Below, in pieces: positions 5,748 to 12,775 of a stretch of 12,775 nucleotides of DNA. Numbering within the stretch: the stretch's first letter is position 1; each line of letters opens with the position of its first letter. Position numbers and translations under genes: made by a program. The notes below the pieces were generated by a model. The model saw only the letters and a program-made list of their open reading frames with translations, had not been told where the DNA came from and made no database searches. This DNA comes from Bacillota bacterium (GTDB lineage Bacteria > Bacillota > Clostridia > Acetivibrionales > DSM-1351): positions 1 to 12,775 of the forward strand of contig JAEZRV010000089.1 in NCBI GenBank assembly GCA_023444055.1, written 5' to 3'.

Positions 5748-6007
5748 CAGAAAAAAATAATATTCAATAAATTATAAAATGCTTAAGCTTAACAATCAAT
5801 TGTGTTTTCAATGTATATATTTTTAGCAGAATTTATAAAAAATATATTAAAATTTGTTACACTGTATTTTGTAAACTAAACTGTTATAGACAGGGAAGAG
5901 TTGAATAATAAATATGAAGTCAATTACAGTAAGAATCAGCTTATGATCTAACCGTAATTGACTTATGAAATGTTAAAAAAGTGTCTTTTCCTAATTCAAT
6001 TATATAA
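5748..6007. other. intergenic region between ccdA promoter and trpB, with an 11-bp inverted repeat
   Basis: AAGTCAATTAC (5917-5927) and GTAATTGACTT (5954-5964) are perfect inverted repeats around a 26-nt loop, about 45 nt past the trpB stop on the minus strand. No proper T-run follows on the minus strand, so it is a weak terminator candidate. The rest is AT-rich with no supported gene. Confidence 0.5.
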
Positions 6008-7192
6008 TTATTTGCCTAGAATACTTGCTATTTCTGCAACGTCTTTATCGCCCCTGCCGGAGAGGTTTATAACAATGACCTTATCCTTATCGAGTTGACC
6101 TGCAAGCTTCATACCATAAGATATAGCGTGTGAACTTTCAATAGCAGGAATAATAGCTTCTACCTTTGAAAGTGTAAGAAATGCATCTATTGCATCCTTA
6201 TCAGTAGCTGTAACATATTCTGCTCTTCCGCTATCCTTATAGAAAGAATGTTCTGGTCCAACACCAGGGTAATCAAGTCCTGCTGCAATTGAGTATACAG
6301 GAAGTGGTTCTCCTTGGTTATCTTGGAGCAGATAGCATTTAAAGCCATGTATAACTCCAGGAGTTCCGAGGGATATCGTAGCTGCATGGTCAGGTGTATC
6401 AAGTCCTTTGCCAGCTGGTTCTACTCCAACCATTTTAACTTCTTTATCATTATAAAAAGGAGCAAATAAACCTATTGAATTGCTGCCTCCACCTACACAG
6501 GCAACAAGGTAATCAGGAAAACGACCTTCAAGCTCCATAATTTGTTCCTTTACCTCTGTACCGATGATTGATTGGAAATATTTAACCATTTCTGGGTATG
6601 GATCAGGTCCAACAGATGAGCCTAACATATAATATGTATTCTCATAATTTTTAATAAGATCATTTAATGCTTCATCAACCGCATCTTTTAGTGTTCTTGT
6701 TCCAGTTTTTACAGGAACAACCTCTGCACCTAAAAGCTCCATTCTAAAGACATTTAAAGCCTGTCTACGTGTATCTTCTTCACCCATGTAGACAATACAT
6801 TCCATTCCAAATAATGAACAAGCTGCAGCAGTAGCAACACCATGCTGACCGGCTCCTGTCTCTGCAATAATTCTCTTCTTTCCAAGACGTTTTGCAAGGA
6901 GAACTTGCCCAATTGTATTGTTAATTTTATGTGCGCCCATATGATTAAGATCTTCTCTTTTTAAATAAATCTTTGCTCCGCCAATCTTTTTTGTCAGTCT
7001 TTCTGCAAAGTATAAGGGGCTTGGTCTTCCTACATAATACTTAAAATAATAATCAAGTTCCTTCTGGAAATCTGCATCATCTTTGAATTTGTAAAACGCC
7101 TGCTTTACCTCATCTAATACCTTAACAAGATCATCAGGAACAAAACGCCCTCCGTATTCACCAAAAAATCCTGTATTATCTGGTAATCTCAT
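6008..7192 (-). CDS. trpB: tryptophan synthase beta chain (TrpB1 type), stand-alone
   Basis: Predicted 394-residue PLP enzyme that condenses indole with L-serine to give L-tryptophan, normally as TrpA2B2. Visible hallmarks are GFFGEYGGRFVPD at the N-terminus (8-20), LKREDLNHMGAHKINN with Schiff-base K89, catalytic E111 in AETGAGQHG, the phosphate-binding GGGSNS (234-239) and the C-terminal SGRGDKD (378-384). Length and spacing match ordinary TrpB1; K89/E111 correspond to K87/E109 of the Salmonella enzyme. ATG 7192 has GAGGAGAG about 8 nt upstream, better than the longer start at 7222. No trpA or other trp gene adjoins it; the neighbours are a decayed LysR gene and ccdA. It may be a second copy used for indole salvage, or the trp genes may be scattered in this genome. 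Confidence 0.95.
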   Translation of the reverse strand: MRLPDNTGFFGEYGGRFVPDDLVKVLDEVKQAFYKFKDDADFQKELDYYFKYYVGRPSPLYFAERLTKKIGGAKIYLKREDLNHMGAHKINNTIGQVLLAKRLGKKRIIAETGAGQHGVATAAACSLFGMECIVYMGEEDTRRQALNVFRMELLGAEVVPVKTGTRTLKDAVDEALNDLIKNYENTYYMLGSSVGPDPYPEMVKYFQSIIGTEVKEQIMELEGRFPDYLVACVGGGSNSIGLFAPFYNDKEVKMVGVEPAGKGLDTPDHAATISLGTPGVIHGFKCYLLQDNQGEPLPVYSIAAGLDYPGVGPEHSFYKDSGRAEYVTATDKDAIDAFLTLSKVEAIIPAIESSHAISYGMKLAGQLDKDKVIVINLSGRGDKDVAEIASILGK

Positions 7193-7293
7193 CTTTATAC
7201 TCTCCTCTCGTCTCGAAAACACTTTTAAATAGTATACTGATTTTAAATTAATATAATGCTCAATAAAAGAACTAATTTACTAACTATTATACT

Positions 7294-7506
7294 TCAAAAG
7301 TGTATTTTGCAAAAGTGAAATTTTTGTAGATTAATATAAAACTTAATAAGGCTATTTACAAATTCATTTGGACTACCTTTAAGGTATATGAAATTGAACT
7401 CTCTTGTAATTCTAATATCTTTTATAGGAACTATAACTAATGATCCTAAATTAATTTCTCTTTGTACTGCTTCTTTAGATATAATAGTACAGCCCAGATT
7501 TATAAA
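7294..7506 (-). pseudogene. LysR-family regulator remnant (C-terminal fragment only)
   Basis: The minus strand is open from after a TAG (7507-7509) to a TGA (7294-7296), about 70 codons without a usable start. It reads NLGCTIISKEAVQREINLG, then SLVIVPIKDIRITREFNFIY, then LKGSPNEFVNSLIKFYINL. This matches the end of the LysR substrate-binding domain: the G-x-x-I-x-S-K-x-A-V-x-x-E-x-x-x-G-x-L-V motif, then a P-I beta strand, an R-x-F-x-x-I-Y strand and the final helix. The whole HTH and most of the effector domain are absent, and the cobalamin promoter begins 40 nt beyond. LysR proteins often control a divergent neighbour, so a former regulator of the + strand unit or of trpB is possible. Confidence 0.65.
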
Positions 7507-7547
7507 CTAGTTTTAAAGGATATTTTAAGTCTTGCTTACATTTAGGG

Positions 7548-7575
7548 TTGATTTAAATGGAAATTAGTGTATAAT
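7548..7575 (+). promoter_or_regulatory. promoter of the cobalamin riboswitch and cbi operon
   Basis: TTGATT (7548-7553) and TATAAT (7570-7575) are separated by 16 nt, close to the sigma-A consensus. They place transcription start at about 7582, just before the first riboswitch stem. Confidence 0.65.
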
Positions 7576-7596
7576 TAGGGTGTAATCAATTGAATA

Positions 7597-7752
7597 AGCT
7601 ATTGGTGCTCAAATTATTGAGATAATAGGGAAAGTGGTAAAAGCCACTACAGCCCCCGCTACTGTAAAGATAACGAAACCTTTATAAATCACTGGTCAAA
7701 CCGGGAAGGTAAGGGAGTAGGTCGATCTGAGTCAGGAAACCTGCCAATTGCT
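7597..7752 (+). ncRNA. cobalamin (B12) riboswitch aptamer
   Basis: All the diagnostic blocks occur in order: GGTGCT (7604-7609), GATAATAGGGAA (7621-7632), a GTGGT/GCCAC stem with the B12 box ACAGCCCCCGCTACTGTAA (7648-7666), then CACTGG, CCGGGAAGG (7701-7709), and GAGTCAGGAAACCTGCC (7729-7745). The closing stem P1 is AGCTATTGG (7597-7605) with CCAATTGCT (7744-7752), 8 of 9 paired. In this class, adenosyl- or other cobalamin binding turns off downstream expression. It controls cobalt import and cobalamin synthesis here, a standard pairing. Confidence 0.95.
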
Positions 7753-7850
7753 GAGAATTAAGATGCTTCGGAGGGAGGTTTGCTTAAAGGTCGTTATATT
7801 GGTACTTGACTTTTTATGTGTATAATCTTAGTGCTTATAGATGATTTTTA

Positions 7851-7879
7851 AACTTCTGCTGAAAAGCAGGAGTTTTTTT
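7851..7879 (+). terminator. riboswitch intrinsic terminator
   Basis: AACTTCTGCT (7851-7860), GAAA loop, AGCAGGAGTT (7865-7874) form a 10-bp stem with one wobble pair, overlapping a run of seven T (7873-7879). It lies 98 nt after the aptamer and 107 nt before cbiM, as expected for a transcription-terminating off switch. A clear anti-terminator partner was not found by eye. Confidence 0.85.
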
Positions 7880-7986
7880 GTGTGACGATTGACCACACGT
7901 TATACATATTGCGCTTTTTTGCTAAAACACTAGTTCTTAAGATAGCCAGACTAAAATTAGTGGGAAATAATTATGGAGGTAGATTA

Positions 7987-8733
7987 ATGAAAACCGCAAG
8001 ACTTAAAAAATTTGCTATTTGTTTTTTAGTAGTAATCAGTGCAATCCTTCTTCTTCCAACTATGAATGTATCGGCAATGCACATTATGGAGGGGTATTTA
8101 GCTCCTAGCTGGTGCATTAGCTGGGGAGTACTTTGTGTTCCATTCGTAGTATTAGGATTTTTCTCAATCAAGAAAAAAATTAGTGCTTCATCAAAGAATT
8201 TAACATTGCTTGCAATGTGCGGAGCCTTTGCTTTCGTTCTATCTGCACTAAAAATGCCGTCAGCCACTGGGAGCTGTTCACATCCTACCGGAGTTGGCTT
8301 GGGTGCCATATTGTTTGGTCCAATGGCAACGTCTGTCATAGGGGTAATAATTCTATTATTTCAGGCAATTTTGCTTGCTCACGGTGGAATTACTACATTG
8401 GGAGCAAATGTATTTTCTATGGCTATAGTAGGTCCTTTGGTTTCTTTCGGAATATTTAAATTATCTAAAAAGTTAGGTGCTAAGTCAGGACTGGCAGTAT
8501 TTTTAGCAGCATTTCTCGGGGATTTAATGACGTATGTAACCACATCTGTAGAGCTTGCTCTGGCTTATCCAGATACTACTGGAGGGATAGTTGTTTCATT
8601 AGTAAAATTCATGTGGATTTTTGCGGCTACCCAATTACCTCTTGCAATATGCGAAGGGTTGCTTACAGTAGTAATTTATAATGTTCTTGTAAAATACAAC
8701 TTAAAGGAATTACATGAACTATCAGCTCTATAA
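7987..8733 (+). CDS. cbiM: CbiM, substrate-specific membrane component of the ECF cobalt transporter
   Basis: Predicted 248-residue core S-component that binds Co2+ in the CbiMNQO importer. Residues 1-30 are a signal peptide ending NVSA. Cleavage would expose the N-terminal Met-His of MHIMEGYLAPSW, whose Met1/His2 region coordinates the metal in this family. Further family signatures are the SCSHPTGVGLGAILFGP segment (about 98-115), which includes a metal-ligand histidine, and LLAHGGITTLGANVFSMA (about 129-146). About six further transmembrane helices follow. The start at 7987 has GGAGG 8 nt upstream; a longer frame back to 7882 has no RBS and overlaps the riboswitch leader. It is the first gene after the B12 riboswitch. 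Confidence 0.95.
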   Translation: MKTARLKKFAICFLVVISAILLLPTMNVSAMHIMEGYLAPSWCISWGVLCVPFVVLGFFSIKKKISASSKNLTLLAMCGAFAFVLSALKMPSATGSCSHPTGVGLGAILFGPMATSVIGVIILLFQAILLAHGGITTLGANVFSMAIVGPLVSFGIFKLSKKLGAKSGLAVFLAAFLGDLMTYVTTSVELALAYPDTTGGIVVSLVKFMWIFAATQLPLAICEGLLTVVIYNVLVKYNLKELHELSAL

Positions 8734-8749
8734 CAGGAGGAGAATTAAT

Positions 8750-9043
8750 ATGACATTATGGAAAAAGAATCTGATACTTATTTTAACAGTAGTAGTAATT
8801 GTTATAGCTCCGCTGCTGTTTTTTAAGAATGCTGAGTTTGCAGGGGCAGATGGCTTGGCAGAGGAACAGATAACACAAATAAATCCAGATTATAAACCTT
8901 GGTTTGAGTCTGTGCTAGTTCCAGCAAGCGGAGAAATAGAATCCTTGTTATTTGCACTCCAAGCAGCTATAGGAGCTGGAATAGTTGGGTTTGTTCTTGG
9001 GAAAATTACAGCAAATAAACCGAGTTCAGAGATGCAAAAATGA
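8750..9043 (+). CDS. cbiN: CbiN, auxiliary small subunit of the cobalt transporter
   Basis: Predicted 97-residue membrane protein with two helices (about 7-24 and 68-88) flanking an extracytoplasmic loop. The loop carries the family sequence GADGLAEEQI, and PWFESVLVP comes before the second helix. CbiN joins CbiM and is needed for metal loading. The start is supported by AGGAGGAG upstream, 16 nt after the cbiM stop. It overlaps cbiQ by ATGA, so translation is coupled. Confidence 0.93.
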   Translation: MTLWKKNLILILTVVVIVIAPLLFFKNAEFAGADGLAEEQITQINPDYKPWFESVLVPASGEIESLLFALQAAIGAGIVGFVLGKITANKPSSEMQK

Positions 9044-9819
9044 TTTTAATTGATAAATATGCTTATGCCTCAAAATTTGCAAAAGTAAGTCCAAAAGCGA
9101 AAATACTTTTTTCAATGCTGCCTTTGCTGATTTGCATTTGTTTGAATTCCATTATTGTGAGTTCTATTACAATTGTGATTATGGCTTTTACAACAGTGAA
9201 ATATGGTAAACTGCCTTTTTCTAAGTATACCAAATTTATGTTACTACCTTTTGCATTTTTATTAATAGGAACAATAACAGTACTTATAAACCGTTTTGAA
9301 CTAGACCATACTCTTTTAATTGGGGTTAATATTGGTAAATATGCTTACGGTATAGATACTGAATCTGTTAAAAAAAGCACAAAATTAGTGATGAAGGCAT
9401 TAGGTGCAGTCAGTTGTATGTATTTTTTATCTTTAAATACACCAATGTCAGATTTGTTTCAGGTTTTGAGCAGGACAAGGCTTTCTCCTATAATAGTCTC
9501 ATTAATGGAATTAATATATCGTTACATATTTGTACTGCTAGATGAAGTAGAAAGAATGATTATTGCAAAGAATTCAAGACTTGGCAATTGTAATTTTAAG
9601 ACTGCATTAAAATCAACTGGAGAACTGATAAGTATACTGTTTTTGCGTGCTTATCAACGCTCTGACAGAATATATGCAGCCTTAGAATCAAGAGGCTATA
9701 ATGGAAAATTTACTGCTTTAGAAGATGAATATATATATAGTAAGAAATTGAATATTGCTTCAATACTTATATGTTGTTTTCTTATAACGGCATGGGTAAT
9801 GGAAATAGTTTTCTTCTAA
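9040..9819 (+). CDS. cbiQ: CbiQ, energy-coupling transmembrane (T) component
   Basis: Predicted 259-residue membrane protein that links CbiM to the ATPase CbiO. Several hydrophobic helices lie in residues 20-85 and 120-165. The cytoplasmic coupling helix with Ala-Leu-Glu-Ser-Arg-Gly (214-219) is the characteristic ARG-type motif of ECF T-components, and a second coupling region (about 140-180) precedes it. The ATG overlaps the cbiN stop and no separate strong SD is present, which implies translational coupling. The final helix (about 237-257) ends 26 nt before cbiO. Confidence 0.92.
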   Translation: MILIDKYAYASKFAKVSPKAKILFSMLPLLICICLNSIIVSSITIVIMAFTTVKYGKLPFSKYTKFMLLPFAFLLIGTITVLINRFELDHTLLIGVNIGKYAYGIDTESVKKSTKLVMKALGAVSCMYFLSLNTPMSDLFQVLSRTRLSPIIVSLMELIYRYIFVLLDEVERMIIAKNSRLGNCNFKTALKSTGELISILFLRAYQRSDRIYAALESRGYNGKFTALEDEYIYSKKLNIASILICCFLITAWVMEIVFF

Positions 9820-9845
9820 AATTCAAAAAATATTTGGAGGCTAAT

Positions 9846-10721
9846 ATGAATATACTTGAGACAAAAAATCTTTGTTACTCTTATAGTGATGAGAAATTAG
9901 CGCTAGACAATATCAGTATAGCTATTCCAAAAGGAAAAATAACTGCTGTGCTTGGCGGTAATGGTGCAGGAAAATCAACATTATTTTTAAACCTCAATGG
10001 TGTTTTAACTCCTAATAAAGGAGAGGTTTTTTTTGATGGGCAGAAGGTTAAGTATGATAAAAAGGGTATTCTGGAAATGCGTAAGAGAGTAGGGATTGTG
10101 TTTCAAGATCCAAATGACCAGCTGTTTTCTTCAAGTGTACGCAAGGATATCTCCTTTGGAGCCATAAATATGGGGCTTGATATGGAAGAAGTAAAATTCA
10201 GGGTAGAACAGGTTATTGCTCAAACAGGGATAGCGGAATATGTAGATAGTCCAACACACGCTCTTAGTTTTGGGCAAAAAAAACGTGTAGCAATTGCAGG
10301 AGTTTTGGTAATGAAGCCAGAGGTAATCATTTTAGATGAGCCCACAGCTGGACTAGATCCAGCTGGTGTAAGTGAGATTTTGCAGCTTTTAACTAAGATA
10401 AAAGAAGACACCGGAGTATCGGTAATACTAGCAACACATGAAATCGATATAGTTCCAATTTACTGTGATTATGCATTTGTTATGGACTATGGAAAAATCG
10501 TTTTAGAAGGTAATATAAACAATATACTTTTAATACCAGACAAGTTAAGGACGCATTCGTTAAGACTGCCTAGGATAGCACATTTAATGGAAATATTAAA
10601 AAATAAAGATCATTTAGATGTTGATCAATCAGCTGCGACAATATCTGCAGCGAGGGAAACTATTAAAAAATTGATTTCTGATACAAAACTGCATGTGACA
10701 GAAAAAGGTGAAATTCTATGA
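9846..10721 (+). CDS. cbiO: CbiO, ATPase of the ECF cobalt transporter
   Basis: Predicted 291-residue ABC ATPase energising CbiMNQ. It has Walker A GGNGAGKST (37-45), Q-loop Q87 in FQDPNDQLF, the signature LSFGQKKR (140-147; Phe in place of the usual first Gly), Walker B VIILDEP (160-166), a D-loop in AGLDP and the switch histidine in ATHEID. An extra C-terminal stretch of about 70 residues follows the ATPase core, common in CbiO. A GGAGG lies 5 nt before the ATG. The stop overlaps the cbiD start by ATGA, joining transport to synthesis in one transcript. A longer in-frame start within cbiQ (9771) lacks an RBS. Confidence 0.95.
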   Translation: MNILETKNLCYSYSDEKLALDNISIAIPKGKITAVLGGNGAGKSTLFLNLNGVLTPNKGEVFFDGQKVKYDKKGILEMRKRVGIVFQDPNDQLFSSSVRKDISFGAINMGLDMEEVKFRVEQVIAQTGIAEYVDSPTHALSFGQKKRVAIAGVLVMKPEVIILDEPTAGLDPAGVSEILQLLTKIKEDTGVSVILATHEIDIVPIYCDYAFVMDYGKIVLEGNINNILLIPDKLRTHSLRLPRIAHLMEILKNKDHLDVDQSAATISAARETIKKLISDTKLHVTEKGEIL

Positions 10722-11860
10722 ATGAGCGAGTAGTAAAAGGCGGCAAAGAGTTAAGATGCGGATATACAACAGGTAGTTGCGCTACCGCAGCTGCTAAAGC
10801 ATGTGCTATTATGCTACTGAGTGATGAATTAGTAAATGTAGTTATAATAGATACCCCAAAAGGTACTAGGTTGACTTTACAGATAGAGGATATAGTTAAA
10901 CAAAGGGATTGGGTCGGTTGTTCTATATCAAAAGATGCCGGAGATGACCCTGATGTTACAAATGGGATGAGAATTTCAGCAAGGGTTGAAAGAATATTAA
11001 ATGGAATACAAATTGACGGTGGTGCAGGAGTAGGACGTGTAACAAAAGAAGGGCTGTCATGTGCTGTGGGTGAGGCTGCAATAAACCCAATTCCTAGACA
11101 AATGATAAAAGAGGCTTTAGAGCAAGTGTCACAAAAATACGATTATCATGGAGGGTTTTCAATTGTTATTTCAGCTGAAAATGGTGAGGAAATTGCAAAG
11201 AAAACCTTTAATCCGCGATTAGGTATAGTAGGTGGTATTTCAATATTAGGAACAAGTGGAATAGTTGAGCCTATGAGTGAAAAAGCAATAATTGAAACCA
11301 TACGCTTAGAGATAAACAGTAAGATATTAAAAAACAGCGAATACTTACTTATTTCTCCTGGTAATTATGGACGGGATTTTGCTTTGAAAGAATTTGGACT
11401 TGATATAGACTTAGGTGTAAAATGTTCTAACTTTATTGGAGAGGCTATTGACTATGCGGCATATAAAAAAGTAAAAAATATTCTGCTGATAGGTCATGCA
11501 GGAAAGCTTTGCAAAATAGCAGGCGGAATCATGAATACTCATTCCAGTGTAGCCGACTGCAGGTGTGAAATATTTGCTGCTCATTCAGCATTGGCAGGTG
11601 CATCACATGAGCAAATAGAGCAGATTATGAATGCAATAACCACAGATGAAATTGGTGGGTTTTTGCAGGAGTTTGAAATCGCTAATCAGGTCTATGAAAG
11701 CATAATGAAAAAAATAGAATACCATTTAAATCAAAGAACGGCTTTTAACTGCAGAATAGAGGTAATGATGTTTACAAAACAGGGTGAATCATTTTATCAG
11801 ACATCTGGTGCACAGCAAGCAATAGAAATTTTAAAAAATGTTGTGAGTGTGAAAGAATAA
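10718..11860 (+). CDS. cbiD: cobalt-precorrin-5B (C1)-methyltransferase CbiD
   Basis: Predicted 380-residue cytoplasmic enzyme of the anaerobic (early cobalt insertion) pathway, using S-adenosylmethionine to methylate C-1 of cobalt-precorrin-5B. Its typical opening GYTTGSCATAAAKA is at 15-28. GAGVGRVTKEGL and INPIPRQM follow, and a GHAGKLCKIAGG ... NTHSSVADCR block lies at about 259-282. CbiD is not a class III methyltransferase, so the usual GxGPG motif is not expected. The ATG overlaps the cbiO stop; AAGGTG lies about 7 nt upstream. Presence of CbiD marks the oxygen-independent route. Confidence 0.95.
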   Translation: MNERVVKGGKELRCGYTTGSCATAAAKACAIMLLSDELVNVVIIDTPKGTRLTLQIEDIVKQRDWVGCSISKDAGDDPDVTNGMRISARVERILNGIQIDGGAGVGRVTKEGLSCAVGEAAINPIPRQMIKEALEQVSQKYDYHGGFSIVISAENGEEIAKKTFNPRLGIVGGISILGTSGIVEPMSEKAIIETIRLEINSKILKNSEYLLISPGNYGRDFALKEFGLDIDLGVKCSNFIGEAIDYAAYKKVKNILLIGHAGKLCKIAGGIMNTHSSVADCRCEIFAAHSALAGASHEQIEQIMNAITTDEIGGFLQEFEIANQVYESIMKKIEYHLNQRTAFNCRIEVMMFTKQGESFYQTSGAQQAIEILKNVVSVKE

Positions 11861-11945
11861 TTTGCTAAAGATATTTTAAAAGAACTATGCTTGCTCTTAA
11901 TATAGACCTCTTTGATAAAAAATAAAGGATGTGAAAGAAGAATAA

Positions 11946-12626
11946 ATGAGTGGAGTATTATATGGAGTTGGAGTGGGACCGGGTAATCCGAAGCTTTTAA
12001 CACTGCAAGCGGTGGAAGTTATTCAAAATGCTGAAGTTATTGCTGTGCCGGATACTGATGGAGAAAAAACTGCAATGAAAATAGTCAAGGATTATATAAA
12101 GGACAAAGAAATATTATATTGCCCAATGCCTATGGTTAGAGATTTGGAACTTCTTGAGCAGAGCCATAAAAAAAGCTGTGATATGTTAGAAAAAGAACTT
12201 TTAAATGGAAAAGATATTGCGTTTATAACTTTAGGAGATCCTACTATATATTCTACTTATATGTATATACATAGAATGATGATAGAAAAAGGCTATGTTG
12301 CTAAAATAATTTCTGGTATTACTTCCTTTTGTGCAGTAGCTGCCGCACTGAATACATCACTTTGCGACAGAGGAGAAGCGTTGCACATTATACCTTCGTC
12401 ATATCCTAATATAGACAAACTACTTTCATTAGATGGTAGCAAGGTGTTAATGAAGAGTGGGAAAAAGATTGGCGAGATCATGGAAACCCTGAAAAGAATG
12501 GACTTGTACAAGAGCTCACAGATGGTGGAATGTTGTAGCATGGAGAATGAAAAAATATACAGGAATTTGGATCAGGTTTCTGATGACTCAAGCTATTTTT
12601 CAATTATTATAGTAAAGGATAAATAA
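11946..12626 (+). CDS. cobI: precorrin-2 / cobalt-factor II C20-methyltransferase (CobI/CbiL)
   Basis: Predicted 226-residue class III SAM-dependent corrin methyltransferase that adds the C-20 methyl group. The family motifs are visible: GVGVGPGNPKLLTLQAVEVI at the N-terminus (7-26), TLGDPTIYSTYMY (95-107) for substrate and SAM binding, and SGITSFCAVAAAL (123-135). In an anaerobic genome with CbiD the substrate should be cobalt-precorrin-2, so CbiL is the more fitting functional name. It starts 85 nt after cbiD with a modest GAAGAA SD region, and the gap holds no terminator, so it is likely in the same operon. The rest of the pathway lies beyond the window. Confidence 0.92.
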   Translation: MSGVLYGVGVGPGNPKLLTLQAVEVIQNAEVIAVPDTDGEKTAMKIVKDYIKDKEILYCPMPMVRDLELLEQSHKKSCDMLEKELLNGKDIAFITLGDPTIYSTYMYIHRMMIEKGYVAKIISGITSFCAVAAALNTSLCDRGEALHIIPSSYPNIDKLLSLDGSKVLMKSGKKIGEIMETLKRMDLYKSSQMVECCSMENEKIYRNLDQVSDDSSYFSIIIVKDK

Positions 12627-12755
12627 GGTTGATAGAAATATAAAAAACAAATGAAGACTAACTATTAAAAGTCAAGTATTAAAATGTTATTTTTAGAATA
12701 AAGTGCAGAAATGTATTTTAGATATTTATGAACCTTGAAAACTGCATGACAAATA

Positions 12756-12775
12756 GAGCATCTGTTAAGGTGCTC
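12756..12775 (+). other. hairpin at the window edge, preceded by ACCTTGAAAACTGCAT
   Basis: GAGCATCT (12756-12763) pairs with AGGTGCTC (12768-12775) around GTTA, 8 bp with one wobble. Nothing after it is visible, so a terminator cannot be told from the start of a mobile element or structured RNA. The 129 nt before it (12627-12755) are AT-rich without a gene. Confidence 0.4.

Noticed and set aside
5917..5964. Intrinsic terminator of trpB
   Set aside because: The 11-bp inverted repeat is perfect, but the 26-nt loop and lack of a T-run on the minus strand make termination unproven; listed only as an inverted repeat.
7763..7825. 20-codon ORF (MLRREVCLKV...) in the riboswitch expression platform
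   Set aside because: It has no RBS before its ATG; the GGAGGGAGG lies inside the ORF. No conserved feature.
7799..7826. TTGGTA-16-TATAAT (and TTGACT at 7806) as a second promoter in the riboswitch leader
   Set aside because: The -35 match is weak, the TTGACT spacing is only 9 nt, and transcripts would meet the terminator at 7851-7879 after about 20-45 nt.
7971..8339. 122-codon minus-strand ORF over cbiM
   Set aside because: Shadow of cbiM, which has full family motifs and an RBS.
11887..11925. 12-codon ORF between cbiD and cobI
   Set aside because: No SD and no similarity; ordinary spacer sequence.

Overview
This is an AT-rich bacterial window with strong AGGAGG-type ribosome binding sites. 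It carries a secreted glycosidase ending in a type I dockerin, a lone trpB, a CcdA/TlpA thiol-redox pair and an anaerobic cobalamin operon behind a B12 riboswitch. Together these point to an anaerobic Clostridia. The dockerin has Ala-Leu at the recognition positions of both repeats, as in the mesophilic cellulosome producers around Ruminiclostridium (Clostridium) cellulolyticum. The genus is an inference from these features; no alignment was run.

Layout. Bases 1-74 may hold the end of an AraC-type regulator, followed by a stem-loop. Bases 114-1909 (+) hold a DUF5692-type membrane protein and a TetR regulator. Each is preceded by a near-identical leader of about 100 nt: the two copies align without gaps and match at 79 of 102 positions. 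Each leader carries a strong Shine-Dalgarno site, a 9-bp stem with a 32-nt loop, and the start codon just past the stem. The stem has one compensatory T-A/C-G change between copies. This is the least explained part of the window. A terminator and a roughly 175-bp palindromic element (two mirrored cloverleaf-like halves) separate this unit from the next.

Bases 2175-3767 (-) encode a GH43-CBM6-dockerin enzyme with a 600-nt upstream region, which also holds a short signal-peptide-like ORF and a partial second copy of the palindromic element. Bases 4375-5649 (-) are a ccdA-tlpA operon whose promoter has an inverted repeat filling the -35/-10 spacer. Bases 6008-7192 (-) are a stand-alone trpB. Next comes a decayed C-terminal fragment of a LysR regulator (7294-7506, -).

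Bases 7548-12626 (+) form the cobalt/cobalamin unit: promoter, B12 riboswitch, intrinsic terminator, cbiM-cbiN-cbiQ-cbiO (an ECF-type cobalt importer), then cbiD and cobI/cbiL for corrin-ring methylation. Two gene pairs overlap by ATGA, indicating translational coupling. Cobalt brought in by CbiMNQO would supply the early-cobalt-insertion (anaerobic) pathway, and cobalamin would shut the unit off through the riboswitch. The rest of the pathway lies outside the window. The last 149 bases are non-coding and end in a hairpin cut by the window edge.
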